Source: Lojkania enalia
Lineage: Eukaryota > Ascomycota > Dothideomycetes > Pleosporales
NCBI GenBank assembly: GCA_010094045.1
Contig: ML986631.1
Location: 224,797-255,456, forward strand
Length of the DNA stretch: 30,660 nt
Direction of reading: 5' to 3'
The translations under genes were made by a program, and so were the position numbers. This document shows, one piece after another, positions 30,410 through 30,660 of the stretch. The notes under the pieces were generated by a model. It was not told the DNA's origin, searched no databases, and saw only the letters and a list, made by a program, of their open reading frames with translations. Every line of letters begins with the position of its first letter. Within the stretch, counting starts at the first letter, position 1.

Positions 30410-30660
30410 CTCTTTTAAAAGCTCTCTTTTTTGTGGCTAATCCGTAAAATTACTACCGTAATTAGAAAGGATACTTATAGTAGTAAGATACGTTAATAAT
30501 AGAGCGTAATTAAGGCTCTCTAAGAGTCTACTAAAACTTTTCTTATTAAGTTCTTTAAAGGTATATATTTTTTATATAATTTATACTATATAATACTAAC
30601 TATACTAGACTGTAATATAAATACAATTTACGTAAAGCAGGTTACTATCTAAAATAAGAA

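Larger units (their letters stand above)
29667..30660 (-). mobile_element. hAT-B: internally deleted copy of hAT-A (cut by window edge)
   Basis: It begins with TAGGCTAGTAGATAGG, the hAT-A terminal repeat. It continues through the subterminal repeats and the transposase C-terminus (matching 14766-15516 inverted), then jumps at 30405-30409 to the 5' block (matching about 9865-10120 inverted). All of hAT-A between about 10121 and 14762 is missing, including nearly all of the transposase. Judging from hAT-A, about 380 bp of this copy remain outside the window. It is a non-autonomous derivative. The base string on its left, AATATAAT at 29659-29666, should be its duplication but cannot be confirmed. 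Confidence 0.88.

Overview
The window is a gene-free, repeat-filled block of a filamentous ascomycete (Pezizomycotina) genome that has been heavily damaged by repeat-induced point mutation (RIP). Evidence: TpA is everywhere and CpA/TpG (hence ATG) is scarce. Reading frames are recognisable over kilobases but are cut by TAG/TAA where CAG, CAA or TGG is expected, and Cys/His codons have become Tyr (TAT). Every piece I can name is a transposable element typical of such fungi. I see no intact host gene, tRNA or rRNA. One assembly gap of 355 N lies inside an element.

Layout. (1) 1-3473: the 3' half of a Ty3/Gypsy chromovirus (copy A, + strand, cut by the window edge): RNase H, integrase, chromodomain, a long 3' region carrying an antisense reading frame, polypurine tract and 279-bp LTR. 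(2) 3474-about 7570: a second, older chromovirus (element C, + strand) from the end of gag to the chromodomain. (3) about 7570-9483: unassigned decayed DNA with a small GC-rich island. (4) 9484-15516: a complete-length hAT transposon (hAT-A, + strand) with terminal inverted repeats, a perfect 8-bp target duplication and telomere-like subterminal repeats. It is inserted in a Gypsy gag gene whose other part is at 15525-16330 (- strand, element E). (5) 16917-25957: a Fot1/pogo-like Tc1-mariner element (- strand, 59-bp TIRs, TA duplication). It is split by a full-length 7.2-kb Gypsy chromovirus (copy B, 18558-25749, - strand, GTTTG duplication) of the same family as copy A. Copy B is the youngest and least mutated component. 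(6) 26455-29658: a third chromovirus lineage (element D, - strand) from chromodomain back to protease. (7) 29667-30660: hAT-B (- strand, cut by the window edge), an internally deleted derivative of hAT-A, lying next to or inside the protease/gag end of element D.

Most notable observations. Both copies of the Gypsy A/B family carry a 495-bp antisense reading frame between the chromodomain and the polypurine tract. It has the same length and the same stop in both copies, overlaps the end of pol tail-to-tail by 30 bp, and is interrupted only by RIP-type stops. The hAT pair shows a clean autonomous to non-autonomous conversion: about 4.6 kb was lost between two GAGTT microhomologies. The nested insertions give a relative time order (old Gypsy relics, then pogo, then Gypsy B) that agrees with how strongly each piece is RIPped.
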